Part shown: in pieces, positions 1 through 7,670 of the stretch
How positions within the stretch are numbered: position 1 is the first letter of the stretch
How the letters are laid out: each line of letters starts with the position of its first letter
Source: CAYJAD01 sp964371225
GTDB lineage: Bacteria; Desulfobacterota; Desulfovibrionia; Desulfovibrionales; Desulfovibrionaceae
Direction: 5' to 3'
NCBI GenBank assembly: GCA_964371225.1
Contig: CAYJNA010000020.1
Coordinates: forward strand, 1 to 28,601
Length of the DNA stretch: 28,601 nucleotides
The notes under the pieces: generated by a model
The model's input: only the letters and a program-made list of their open reading frames with translations
Database searches by the model: none
What the model was told of the DNA's origin: nothing
Made by a program: the position numbers and the translations under genes

Positions 1-794
1 CCAAAGTGTAATTGCAGGGCATTATCCACATAAAAACCATCAATAAAGGTATTGGCAGCGTCCATCAAGTCAAAACGGACTATGTCAGGCCCGTCTTCGT
101 ACACCACGTTCACAGTGCCTTTGTCATACAATGTACCGTCTAAAGTATGACGTGCAAAGTTTTTATCCGGCCCCAAGGAAAGAATAAGAACCTTACCATC
201 TTGAGGATGTTTAGACTCCCAACGACCTACGAGAGGCGCATAGTATGCATCCACTCGTAAAGCAACCCTACCCTCTTGTATTTCCTTGGCCAGTTGGAAA
301 TAAAAGGGACTTCCCATATAAGGATCCCCAGTTCTAAAGTAGGACTGAGCAGATAATTCTTCAAATTCTAAAGCGTTACCACCATTGGCAGTAAAGTACA
401 CATACTTAACGCCAAGGTTTTCAAGCAAGGTCTTATATAAGGAATCAAGCATGAACCAGCGCATGGAATCTGCATCGAAAAAATGAAATTCTTCCTTTTG
501 TGGACGATTATCCAAGTCGGCTATCAATGTGGAATTGGGAGCCCAATCTACCACAGCCACATCACCCATGATGGTTACGTCCTGAATAAAAAAGTCAAGC
601 CCTGTCCATTCTGACAAAGCCTTGGCTAAAGCCTCAGGAGTGACGGTGGGCATGGTCACGGTGGTCTGTTTACCTTTCGAATCTGTCATTCCATGCAAAA
701 CTGCCTCGGCAGCGCAAGCTTTCTGGGCAAAAAAACCTATACCTACAACTAACAAAGAGCAAAGAATGCTTACGCTCAAAAATTTTATTTTCAT
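1..794 (-). CDS. Secreted protein of unknown function (3' end outside the window)
   Basis: An open frame reads from ATG at 794 leftward to the window edge with no stop (264 complete codons plus two bases). The start is set by AAGGAG a few bases upstream. The N-terminus is a clear Sec signal peptide: charged MKIK, a hydrophobic core to about residue 23, and an A-C-A cleavage site at about residues 26-28. The mature part begins with a segment (about residues 45-135) ending in DSLYKTLLENLGVKYVYF, which is faintly like GerMN-type domains; this is a weak resemblance only. The following part is rich in beta-type residues (GRWESKHP, GTLYDKGTVNVVYEDG). I do not recognise the family. The product should be periplasmic or outer-membrane associated. 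It has its own -24/-12 promoter and is separated from the upstream rnj gene by a terminator, so it is probably transcribed alone. Confidence 0.8.
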   Translation of the reverse strand, partial: MKIKFLSVSILCSLLVVGIGFFAQKACAAEAVLHGMTDSKGKQTTVTMPTVTPEALAKALSEWTGLDFFIQDVTIMGDVAVVDWAPNSTLIADLDNRPQKEEFHFFDADSMRWFMLDSLYKTLLENLGVKYVYFTANGGNALEFEELSAQSYFRTGDPYMGSPFYFQLAKEIQEGRVALRVDAYYAPLVGRWESKHPQDGKVLILSLGPDKNFARHTLDGTLYDKGTVNVVYEDGPDIVRFDLMDAANTFIDGFYVDNALQLHF

Positions 795-846
795 ATACAA
801 CTCCTTTGTGGTGAAAGCCTATAAAAGAGGCCGTAACATATGCTAT

Positions 847-862
847 AGCAAAGCTAGTGCCA
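847..862 (-). promoter_or_regulatory. Sigma-54 (-24/-12) promoter
   Basis: On the minus strand the sequence is TGGCAC, five bases (TAGCT), then TTGCT. This matches the RpoN consensus TGGCAC-N5-TTGCW at every conserved position, with the invariant GG and GC exactly ten bases apart. It faces the secreted-protein gene that starts at 794, giving an expected transcript start near 836 and a leader of about 42 bases. Sigma-54 promoters need an AAA+ activator; no obvious paired binding site was identified upstream. Confidence 0.75.
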
Positions 863-982
863 TTGGGGAAAAAAGCTGAAAAAATGACATGCTGCTCAAA
901 AAAGCATTGAAAGTGCGCCCTTTTTTAGTATGGCAGATGAAAAAAACTTGCCACTGCACAAATATTAGCGCCCATTTTTTTG

Positions 983-1020
983 GCAAAAAGGCCGTAAAAC
1001 TCAAAGTTCTACGGCCTTAA
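983..1020 (-). terminator. Intrinsic terminator after rnj
   Basis: A 9-bp perfect stem, AAGGCCGTA at 988-996 pairing with TACGGCCTT at 1010-1018, is followed on the minus strand by a short T tract (T5, partly within the stem). It lies just past the rnj stop codon and separates rnj from the sigma-54-driven gene. Confidence 0.7.
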
Positions 1021-1030
1021 AATATTCTTT

Positions 1031-2710
1031 TTATACAACGCTGATGATGGGCACCACTATGGGATCTCTGTCCACCACACGCCGGAAAAAACGTCGCAAT
1101 GAAGCACGTATTCCATCGTGCAAGCGCATAATATTATCTACGCCCACTTCTTCCAATTGATCCAACACAAGACATTGTGCATCTTCCAAAAGATGGCGCA
1201 ATTGCATTTCAAAAACAAAGCCTTTGGAGCGTACCTCAGGGCCATGTAATACATTACCAGTATCGGCATCCACCACAAGCACCACAAAAACAATACCTTC
1301 ACCACCAAGGATTTGGCGTTCTCGCAGCACAGCATGTCCCACATCGCCTACACCTTTGCCATCCACAAGGGTACGATCTGCCACAATTTTCTTTTCACGG
1401 CGCAAGACATCGGGTAGCAAGGTCAACGGATCTCCATCTTCTAGAAGATAGGTATTTTCCGTTGCTACGCCACATTCTTGCGCCAAGCGACAGTGTTTGA
1501 CCAAGTGACGATATTCCCCATGAATGGGCACAAAGTTTTGCGGTTTGGTGGCGCGTAGCACATCCTTTAGCTCTTCTTTGTGGGCATGGCCTGAAGCATG
1601 AATGGCACGCACATTTTCATAATACACCTCAGCACCCAGTCTATACATTTCATTAATCATGGCTGAAATGGTACGGGCATTGCCGGGAATCATGCGCGAT
1701 GACATGATAACAGTATCACCCTTGTGTACAGATAATTGTCTATGGCCGCCCATGACCATGCGCGAAAGGGCAGAAAGGGGTTCTCCCTGCGCACCGGTTA
1801 CCAATAAAATGGTTTTTTCAGCCGGCACATCGGGCACGCCATTATGGGCATTAAAAAAGGCCGGAGGCATACGAATGAAGCCCAAGTCCTTGGCCTTTTC
1901 AATATTATTGGCTAAGGATTTTCCGCTGATAACTACGGTACGTCCTGTGGCTCGCGCTATGTCAAAAACTTCTTGAATACGATGTATATGGCTGGAGAAT
2001 AATGTGATAATCACGCGGCTCGGGGCGCTTTCCACAATTTTCTGTAATGAATCTTTTACTTCGCGCTCTGAAAGGGTACGTCCTTCCCTTTCCACATTGG
2101 TGGAATCTGAAAGCAAAAGGCGTACGCCTTCTTCTCCGGCAAAGTCTGCAAAAAGGCGCACATCTGTTCCACTGCCCTCCAAGGGGTGCGGATCAATTTT
2201 AAAGTCTCCCGTGTGTAACACCTTGCCCACAGGGGTTTGCACCGCTAAAGCAAAACCATCGGGTATGGAGTGGCATACGGGGAAAAAACGAAATAAGAAA
2301 TCACCCACAGCCAAGGGCTCTGGCTTTTCTTCTTCAAAAATATCTCCCTGCACCACTACCAATTCCACACGATCCAAAAGACCGCGTTCACGTAATTTAT
2401 GTTCCACCAAGGCTAGGGTAAAAGCCGAACCATAAATTTTTATCCCGCGCACCAAGGGAACCAACCACGGCAAAGCGCCGATATGGTCTTCATGTCCGTG
2501 GGTAAGCACAATGCCAAGAAGTTTATGCCTTATGGAATAGATATGTTCAAAGGAGGGGATGATAACATCAATGCCTAAATGCGAATCGTCGGGGAACATG
2601 AGCCCACAGTCCACCATGACAATGCCTTGCGGCCCTTCCCAAAGTTGACAGTTAAGGCCAATTTCTCCCATGCCGCCCAAGGGGGTAATTGTAGTAAATA
2701 AATCTTGCAT
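1031..2710 (-). CDS. rnj: Ribonuclease J
   Basis: 559 residues, normal for the RNase J family of metallo-beta-lactamase/beta-CASP ribonucleases. These act in the cytoplasm as 5'-3' exonuclease and endonuclease in mRNA decay and rRNA maturation. Visible hallmarks are the N-terminal LGGMGEIGLN, the zinc-binding HGHEDH at residues 71-76, a second metal ligand region HTGDFKID, the beta-CASP part (SSHIHRIQEVFDIARATGR), HASGHAHKEEL and PIHGEYRHLVKH, followed by the RNase J C-terminal domain. No good Shine-Dalgarno sequence precedes the ATG at 2710, but no later methionine would keep the conserved N-terminus, so I keep this start. A candidate promoter lies about 150 bases upstream and a terminator follows the stop. 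Confidence 0.95.
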   Translation of the reverse strand: MQDLFTTITPLGGMGEIGLNCQLWEGPQGIVMVDCGLMFPDDSHLGIDVIIPSFEHIYSIRHKLLGIVLTHGHEDHIGALPWLVPLVRGIKIYGSAFTLALVEHKLRERGLLDRVELVVVQGDIFEEEKPEPLAVGDFLFRFFPVCHSIPDGFALAVQTPVGKVLHTGDFKIDPHPLEGSGTDVRLFADFAGEEGVRLLLSDSTNVEREGRTLSEREVKDSLQKIVESAPSRVIITLFSSHIHRIQEVFDIARATGRTVVISGKSLANNIEKAKDLGFIRMPPAFFNAHNGVPDVPAEKTILLVTGAQGEPLSALSRMVMGGHRQLSVHKGDTVIMSSRMIPGNARTISAMINEMYRLGAEVYYENVRAIHASGHAHKEELKDVLRATKPQNFVPIHGEYRHLVKHCRLAQECGVATENTYLLEDGDPLTLLPDVLRREKKIVADRTLVDGKGVGDVGHAVLRERQILGGEGIVFVVLVVDADTGNVLHGPEVRSKGFVFEMQLRHLLEDAQCLVLDQLEEVGVDNIMRLHDGIRASLRRFFRRVVDRDPIVVPIISVV

Positions 2711-3036
2711 AAATAAAATGTAGCGTGTTTACCCTTTCATTATATAAATTCCGCATAAAGCACCGCTCATAGTGCAAAAGAGAAACAAACAAATTTGTAG
2801 AAATAGAAGACTAATCAGAGCTTTTTGAAAGGGGAACACTTTTCCTTGTGTGGCTTATACACTTTCTAGCCCATAGACGCAAGTGTGTAAGCACATCCCT
2901 TTCTTCTGCTATGAAGGAGTCATTTTTTACTTTCCCCTTCCTATAAAGTAAAAATACTTTTCCTATACAGTTTTGTGGCATTTACAAATCATGCACATTG
3001 ACAACACGGCATACAAAAGCTTTGTGCTAAAAGCGC
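2711..3036. other. Intergenic region between the FKBP gene and rnj
   Basis: About 325 bases without a convincing gene; only short reading frames without ribosome binding sites occur on either strand. The one element I can support is the candidate rnj promoter at 2854-2882. That would give rnj a leader of about 135 bases in which I see no recognised riboswitch. Confidence 0.5.
2854..2882 (-). promoter_or_regulatory. Candidate sigma-70 promoter for rnj
   Basis: On the minus strand TTGCGT (2882-2877), a 17-base spacer, and TATAAG (2859-2854). The -10 box matches five of six consensus positions and the spacing is optimal, but the -35 box is weak. Confidence 0.4.
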
Positions 3037-3064
3037 AAAAAAAAGGCCTTGCCGAAGCAAGACC
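3037..3064 (-). terminator. Intrinsic terminator after the FKBP gene
   Basis: On the minus strand the 8-bp stem GGTCTTGC/GCAAGGCC (one G-T pair) closes a UUCG tetraloop and is followed directly by eight T residues. It is a textbook rho-independent terminator about 24 bases past the stop codon. Confidence 0.9.
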
Positions 3065-3087
3065 CTATACTGTAGTCGCAAAATGTT

Positions 3088-3510
3088 TTATTTTACGGCA
3101 ATAACTTCAATTTCAAAAATAAGTGTTTGCCCAGCCAAGGGATGATTAGCATTAAGCATAATACTTTCAGCAGTTACATCATCAATGGTCACATTCATGA
3201 TGCCTTCTTCATTGGAAAGCTGCAATTGCAAACCTGGCTCAGGGGTAATGTGCTCGGGAACTTCAGAAAGGGGCACTTCAAAAATAAGTTCTGCGTCCAC
3301 TTCACCATAGGCATCTTCAGGGGCAATGGTTACCTTTACTTTATCGCCTACTTCCTTGCCCATGATAGCATTTTCAAAGCCGGCAATAAGCATTTGCTTA
3401 CCCACGGTAAATTCTAAGGGATCACGCTCAAGGGAAGAGTCAAATACAGAGCCATCAGTTAAAGTGCCTGTGTAGTGTACTTGTACGGTATCATCATTTT
3501 TAATGGGCAT
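3088..3510 (-). CDS. FKBP-type peptidyl-prolyl cis-trans isomerase, SlyD-like
   Basis: 140 residues from ATG at 3510. A frame extending to a TTG at 3522 also exists, but the GGAG ribosome binding site overlaps that codon and sits six bases before the ATG, so the ATG (protein start MPIKNDDTVQVHYTGTL) is the real start. The FKBP fold is shown by VQVHYTGTLTDGSVFDSS near the N-terminus and by GQTLIFEIEV at the C-terminus. Between them is the insert-in-flap domain typical of SlyD/SlpA proteins (about residues 65-120, AYGEVDAELIFEVPLSEVP). Such proteins catalyse prolyl isomerisation and act as folding chaperones in the cytoplasm. It lacks the His/Cys-rich C-terminal tail of E. coli SlyD, so a nickel-delivery role is not supported. 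It is monocistronic, with its own terminator. Confidence 0.93.
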   Translation of the reverse strand: MPIKNDDTVQVHYTGTLTDGSVFDSSLERDPLEFTVGKQMLIAGFENAIMGKEVGDKVKVTIAPEDAYGEVDAELIFEVPLSEVPEHITPEPGLQLQLSNEEGIMNVTIDDVTAESIMLNANHPLAGQTLIFEIEVIAVK

Positions 3511-3532
3511 GGTTTTCTCCAAATGTTAAAAT

Positions 3533-3546
3533 CTCATAATTATGAG
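3533..3546. repeat. Perfect 14-bp palindrome upstream of the FKBP gene
   Basis: CTCATAATTATGAG reads the same on both strands. It lies 23 bases before the FKBP start codon, where a repressor could block transcription or translation. It shares its outer CTCAT/ATGAG half-sites with the second palindrome at 3608-3621. Confidence 0.6.
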
Positions 3547-3607
3547 CACGCTTAAGTTAAACATATTTTGGCAAATAGCAAGTAAATTAGCTTATACAAA
3601 AAAAATT

Positions 3608-3621
3608 CCTCTCATGAGAGG
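3608..3621 (-). repeat. Perfect 14-bp palindrome with a T tract on the minus strand
   Basis: CCTCTCATGAGAGG is perfectly self-complementary. On the minus strand it is followed by AA and eight T residues, so it could act as a terminator-like hairpin blocking leftward transcription, or as an attenuator in an FKBP leader. Alternatively it is an operator paired with 3533-3546. Confidence 0.5.
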
Positions 3622-3778
3622 TCAAATAAGGTCTAGGCAGAAAGAAAATATGAATTATATATAAGGATGAAGGGGGGCTACCCTCATACTATCTGTAAAA
3701 ACATATTTACACCACACAGTATTTTTATGTTAACATTTCATAACCTTATTAATATTTATGCAAAATAAATAAAAATAG

Positions 3779-3847
3779 ACTGTTCAATCAAACAGTTTTG
3801 TGTTAGCTATGTTACGTCCGCGTTTCAATGATGAAACTGTGTGTTTG
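3779..3847. repeat. Nested dyads upstream of the PFOR promoter
   Basis: Three inverted repeats lie within 70 bases. ACTGTT/AACAGT at 3779-3784 and 3791-3796 encloses six bases. GTTTCA/TGAAAC at 3822-3827 and 3832-3837 encloses four. CAAACAGTTT at 3789-3798 is repeated inverted, with a two-base insertion, at 3834-3847. The last copy runs into the candidate -35 box. Confidence 0.5.
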
Positions 3848-3873
3848 ACCAATATGTTTTTTTTGCGTGTAAA
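3845..3873 (+). promoter_or_regulatory. Candidate sigma-70 promoter for PFOR
   Basis: TTGACC (3845-3850), a 17-base spacer, and TGTAAA (3868-3873). The -35 box matches five of six positions and the -10 box four of six. Transcription would start near 3880, about 90 bases before the PFOR ATG. Confidence 0.45.
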
Positions 3874-3969
3874 TATTGCAAAAAAAGTGTAGGATAACTT
3901 GAAAGGTGCAGAATAGCTCTTCACCTCAGATATATACGTTTTAAGACGCAACATTTTAAGGAGTGTGTT

Positions 3970-6900
3970 ATGGCAAAGATGAAAACAATGGACGGCAACA
4001 CCGCCACCACGCATATTGCGTATGCCCTTTCTGACACCGCAGCCATTTACCCCATTACCCCTTCTTCGGTAATGGGTGAACTTGCTGACGATTGGGCCGC
4101 TGCCGATCGTAAAAACCTCATGGGACAAAAACTTGTAGTTCGTGAAATGCAATCCGAAGCAGGCGCCGCTGGCGCTGTGCATGGCTCCCTAGCTGCCGGT
4201 GCACTCACCTCTACATTTACGGCATCTCAAGGGCTTTTGCTCATGGTGCCCAATATGTACAAAATCGCCGGTGAGCTTTTACCCGGCGTTTTTCACGTTT
4301 CGGCACGCGCCCTTGCCAGCCATGCTCTTTCCATCTTTGGCGACCATCAAGACGTTATGGCATGTCGTCAAACTGGCTTTACCATGCTAGCTTCCGCTTC
4401 CGTACAAGAATGTATGGACTTGGCCTTGGTAGCACACTTATCTGCCATTGATTCTTCTGTTCCTGTCTGTCACTTCTTTGATGGCTTCCGTACTTCCCAC
4501 GAAGTGCAAAAGATTGAAGTTATCGATTATGAAGACATCATTCCCTTGGTAAATTGGGAAAAAGTGGAAGAGTTCCGCGCCGGTGCCATGAACCCTGAAC
4601 ATCCACACATTCGTGGTACTGCACAAAACCCTGATATTTACTTCCAAAACCGTGAAGCTTGCAACCCTTACTACGACGCTGTAGCGGGTATTGTACAAGA
4701 AAACATGAAAAAAGTTTCTGCTCTCACCGGTCGTAAATACAAACTTTTCGATTACGTAGGGCACCCAGAAGCAGAACGCATCATCATTGCCATGGGCTCT
4801 GCTTGTGAAGTTATTGAAGAAACCGTAGACTACCTTAACAGCATTGGCCAAAGAGTTGGTCTTGTAAAAGTGCGCTTGTTCCGTCCTTTCTCCACAGAAC
4901 ATATGTTGCGCGCCATTCCTGCCACAGCCAGCACCATCACCGTACTTGACCGCACCAAAGAGCCCGGCGCCCTTGGCGAACCTTTATACCAAGATGTATG
5001 CACAGCCTATCTTGAGCGTGGCGAAGTACCCACCATTGTGGGTGGTCGTTACGGCCTTGGCTCCAAGGACTTCACCCCAGGTATGGCAAAGGCTGTTTAT
5101 GACAATATGCTTTCTGCTGGCCCCAAGAATCACTTCACCGTGGGTATCAATGATGACGTAAGCTTCACCTCCTTAGAAGTAGAAGAAGAAATCAACACCG
5201 TTCCCACAGGTACTGTACAGTGCAAGTTCTTCGGCCTTGGTGCTGACGGTACCGTAGGCGCCAATAAGCAAGCCATTAAAATCATCGGTGACAACACCGA
5301 TATGTACGCACAAGCTTACTTTGCCTATGATTCTAAAAAATCTGGTGGCTTCACCGTATCTCACTTACGCTTTGGTAAAGAGCCCATTAAGTCCTCCTAC
5401 CTTGTAACTCAAGCCGATTACGTAGCTTGCCATAAGTCTGCCTATGTAAATCAATACGAAGTGTTGGAAGGCATCAAGGACGGCGGTACCTTTGTACTAA
5501 ACTCCGAATGGACACTGGAAGATATGGAAAAGCAATTACCTGCCTCCATGAAGCGCACCATTGCTACCAAGAAATTGAAATTCTTCAATGTGGATGCTGT
5601 AAAGCTTGCCACTGAAGTGGGTCTTGGCGGTCGCATTAATATGATTATGCAAACGGCCTTCTTTAAGCTTGCCAATGTACTGGATTTTGATACTGCTGTG
5701 GCCATGCTGAAGGATTCCATCAAGAAAACTTACGGTTCCAAGGGCGATAAGATTGTTAACATGAACATCGCTGCTGTGGATGGCGCTTTGAATGCTTTAC
5801 AAGAAGTGAAGTATCCAGAGTCTTGGGCCAATGCCACTGATAGCTGCTGCTCAGGTGCTACCGCTACTTCTTGCGGCTGTGGATGTGGTGGTCACGATCA
5901 AGACCCAGACTACATTGCCAATGTGGTACGTCCCATCCTTGCACAACAAGGCGATAAATTACCCGTTTCTGCCATGGATCCTGCCGGCATCATGCCCCTT
6001 GGCACAGCCGCTTTTGAAAAACGTGGCGTAGCCATTGCCGTGCCTGAGTGGCAAGTGGAAAATTGCATTCAATGCTTCCGCTGCTCCTTTGTGTGCCCAC
6101 ATGCCACCATTCGTCCTGTGCTTGCCACAGAAGAAGAATTGGAAGGCGCACCAGCAAGCTTTGCTACCAAACCTGCCCAAGGTAAGGAGCTTAAAGGCTT
6201 ACAAATGCGCATGCAAGTCTATGCTGAAGACTGCTTAGGTTGCGGTTCTTGCGCCGACGTATGTCCTGCCAAGGTAAAGGCTTTAGTTATGAAGCCACTG
6301 GACACACAGCTAGAAGAGCAAAAAACAAACCTTGCCTTTGCTGAACAAAATATTCAGCTCAAAGACGACATTATGCCTCGTGACAGCATGAAGGGTTCAC
6401 AATTACAACAGCCCTTGCATGAATTCTCTGGCGCTTGTGCCGGTTGCGGCGAAACACCCTATGTGAAGCTCTTAACCCAAATGTTTGGCGATCGTATGAT
6501 TATTGCCAACGCCACCGGTTGTTCTTCCATTTGGGGTGCTTCTTCCCCCACCACGCCTTACACCACCAACAAAGACGGTCACGGCCCTGCTTGGGGTAAC
6601 TCCCTCTTTGAAGACGCCGCAGAATACGGCTTTGGTATGGAAATGGCCTATCAGCAACGCCGCAATGGCCTCGCATTGCGCTTGCAAGAATTGCTTTCTT
6701 TAGAAGGCCTTGAGCAAAGCCTCATTGACGCTTGCAATGGCTGGTTAGAAAATATGGACGATGCTGAGCTCTCCAAATCATACGGTGAACAAATCCTCGG
6801 CGGCCTTACCAATGTAGAGCATCCTCTTGCCCACGAATTATGGCATATGGATGACCTCTTTACCAAAAAGAGCATTTGGGTATTTGGCGGCGACGGCTGG

Positions 6901-7527
6901 GCTTATGACATTGGTTATGGCGGCCTTGACCACGTAATTGCCTCCGGCGAAGATATTAACATCCTCGTAATGGATACCGAAGTGTACTCCAACACTGGCG
7001 GTCAAGCCTCTAAGGCTACTCCCTTGGGCTCCATTGCTAAATTTGCCGCTGCTGGTAAGCGCATTGGTAAAAAAGACCTTGGCGCCATGGCCATGAGCTA
7101 TGGTTATGTATATGTAGCTTCTATATCTATGGGTGCAGATATGACCCAAGTTATTAAAGCCTTCCGCGAAGCTGAAGCTTATAAAGGGCCTTCCATCATC
7201 ATTGCTTATGCCCCTTGTATTAACCAAGGCATTCGCAAAGGTATGGGCAAGACCATGGAAGAAGGCAAGCTTGCCGTAACTTCCGGTTACTGGCCTTTAT
7301 ACCGCTACAACCCCTTATTAGCTGATGAAGGGAAAAACCCCTTCCAGCTTGAAAGCAAAGAACCTGACGGTACCATCCAAGAGTTCCTCATGGGTGAAAC
7401 ACGTTATGCTTCCTTAGACAAAATTGCGCCTGAAGTGTCTCCTCAATTGAAGGCTGACCTTGAAAAGCAATATGTAAAACGCTATAAGCATTATAAGCTT
7501 CTTGCTGAAATGCCCGGCATTGAATAG
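3970..7527 (+). CDS. Pyruvate:ferredoxin (flavodoxin) oxidoreductase, single chain
   Basis: 1185 residues. The enzyme oxidises pyruvate with CoA to acetyl-CoA and CO2, reducing ferredoxin or flavodoxin in the cytoplasm. Domain order is normal: pyrimidine-binding domain with YPITPSS (27-33), domain II, the gamma-type domain (from about 410), a two-cluster ferredoxin domain with C699/C702/C705/C709 and C755/C758/C761/C765, and the TPP domain with CAGCGETPY (C823, C826), C851 and C1083 for the proximal cluster and GDGWAYDIGYGG for TPP-Mg. Two features stand out. Residues 624-642 hold a Cys/Gly-rich insert (C626, C627, C635, C637, C639) just before the ferredoxin domain. The C-terminus ends soon after the TPP domain with no cysteine, so the oxygen-protective disulfide extension described for the D. 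africanus enzyme (about 1230 residues) appears absent. Context with pta and ackA points to acetate and ATP formation. Confidence 0.96.
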   Translation: MAKMKTMDGNTATTHIAYALSDTAAIYPITPSSVMGELADDWAAADRKNLMGQKLVVREMQSEAGAAGAVHGSLAAGALTSTFTASQGLLLMVPNMYKIAGELLPGVFHVSARALASHALSIFGDHQDVMACRQTGFTMLASASVQECMDLALVAHLSAIDSSVPVCHFFDGFRTSHEVQKIEVIDYEDIIPLVNWEKVEEFRAGAMNPEHPHIRGTAQNPDIYFQNREACNPYYDAVAGIVQENMKKVSALTGRKYKLFDYVGHPEAERIIIAMGSACEVIEETVDYLNSIGQRVGLVKVRLFRPFSTEHMLRAIPATASTITVLDRTKEPGALGEPLYQDVCTAYLERGEVPTIVGGRYGLGSKDFTPGMAKAVYDNMLSAGPKNHFTVGINDDVSFTSLEVEEEINTVPTGTVQCKFFGLGADGTVGANKQAIKIIGDNTDMYAQAYFAYDSKKSGGFTVSHLRFGKEPIKSSYLVTQADYVACHKSAYVNQYEVLEGIKDGGTFVLNSEWTLEDMEKQLPASMKRTIATKKLKFFNVDAVKLATEVGLGGRINMIMQTAFFKLANVLDFDTAVAMLKDSIKKTYGSKGDKIVNMNIAAVDGALNALQEVKYPESWANATDSCCSGATATSCGCGCGGHDQDPDYIANVVRPILAQQGDKLPVSAMDPAGIMPLGTAAFEKRGVAIAVPEWQVENCIQCFRCSFVCPHATIRPVLATEEELEGAPASFATKPAQGKELKGLQMRMQVYAEDCLGCGSCADVCPAKVKALVMKPLDTQLEEQKTNLAFAEQNIQLKDDIMPRDSMKGSQLQQPLHEFSGACAGCGETPYVKLLTQMFGDRMIIANATGCSSIWGASSPTTPYTTNKDGHGPAWGNSLFEDAAEYGFGMEMAYQQRRNGLALRLQELLSLEGLEQSLIDACNGWLENMDDAELSKSYGEQILGGLTNVEHPLAHELWHMDDLFTKKSIWVFGGDGWAYDIGYGGLDHVIASGEDINILVMDTEVYSNTGGQASKATPLGSIAKFAAAGKRIGKKDLGAMAMSYGYVYVASISMGADMTQVIKAFREAEAYKGPSIIIAYAPCINQGIRKGMGKTMEEGKLAVTSGYWPLYRYNPLLADEGKNPFQLESKEPDGTIQEFLMGETRYASLDKIAPEVSPQLKADLEKQYVKRYKHYKLLAEMPGIE

Positions 7528-7534
7528 TTGAAAT

Positions 7535-7580
7535 AAGGGGATGGGGCATAAAGCTTCATCCCCTTTATATTTGATTTGTT
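7535..7580 (+). terminator. Intrinsic terminator after PFOR
   Basis: A 9-bp stem, AAGGGGATG at 7535-7543 with CATCCCCTT at 7557-7565, lies eight bases past the stop codon. A T-rich tail follows (TATATTTGATTTGTTTTTT), with the longest T run a little far from the stem. Confidence 0.7.
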
Positions 7581-7586
7581 TTTTCT

Positions 7587-7640
7587 GGGAGGGGAAGAAA
7601 AATCCTTTTGGGTGCTAGCAAAAGGGTTTTCCTTTCCCCC
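7587..7640 (+). repeat. Long imperfect hairpin between PFOR and pta
   Basis: Two purine- and pyrimidine-rich arms, 7587-7610 and 7619-7640, fold back over the eight-base loop GGTGCTAG. The inner stem pairs TCCTTTTG (7603-7610) with CAAAAGGG (7619-7626), continues with A-T pairs, and after one mismatch pairs the GGGGAAG part with CTTTCCCC. A T-rich stretch (TATTTTTTTT) begins ten bases later. It may be a second terminator for PFOR or a structured leader of pta. Confidence 0.6.
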
Positions 7641-7670
7641 ACAAAAAACATATTTTTTTTACCAAATGGT

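Larger units (their letters stand above)
3523..3969. other. Divergent regulatory region between the FKBP gene and PFOR
   Basis: About 450 AT-rich bases between two divergently read genes. No gene is supported here. The region carries two perfect 14-bp palindromes near the FKBP start, a cluster of dyads, and a candidate PFOR promoter, each listed separately. The PFOR ribosome binding site is AAGGAG at 3958-3963, six bases before the ATG. Confidence 0.6.

Noticed and set aside
622..879. An 85-residue plus-strand frame at the left edge
   Set aside because: It lies antisense to the signal-peptide start and sigma-54 promoter of the secreted-protein gene, has no ribosome binding site and shows no protein-like pattern.
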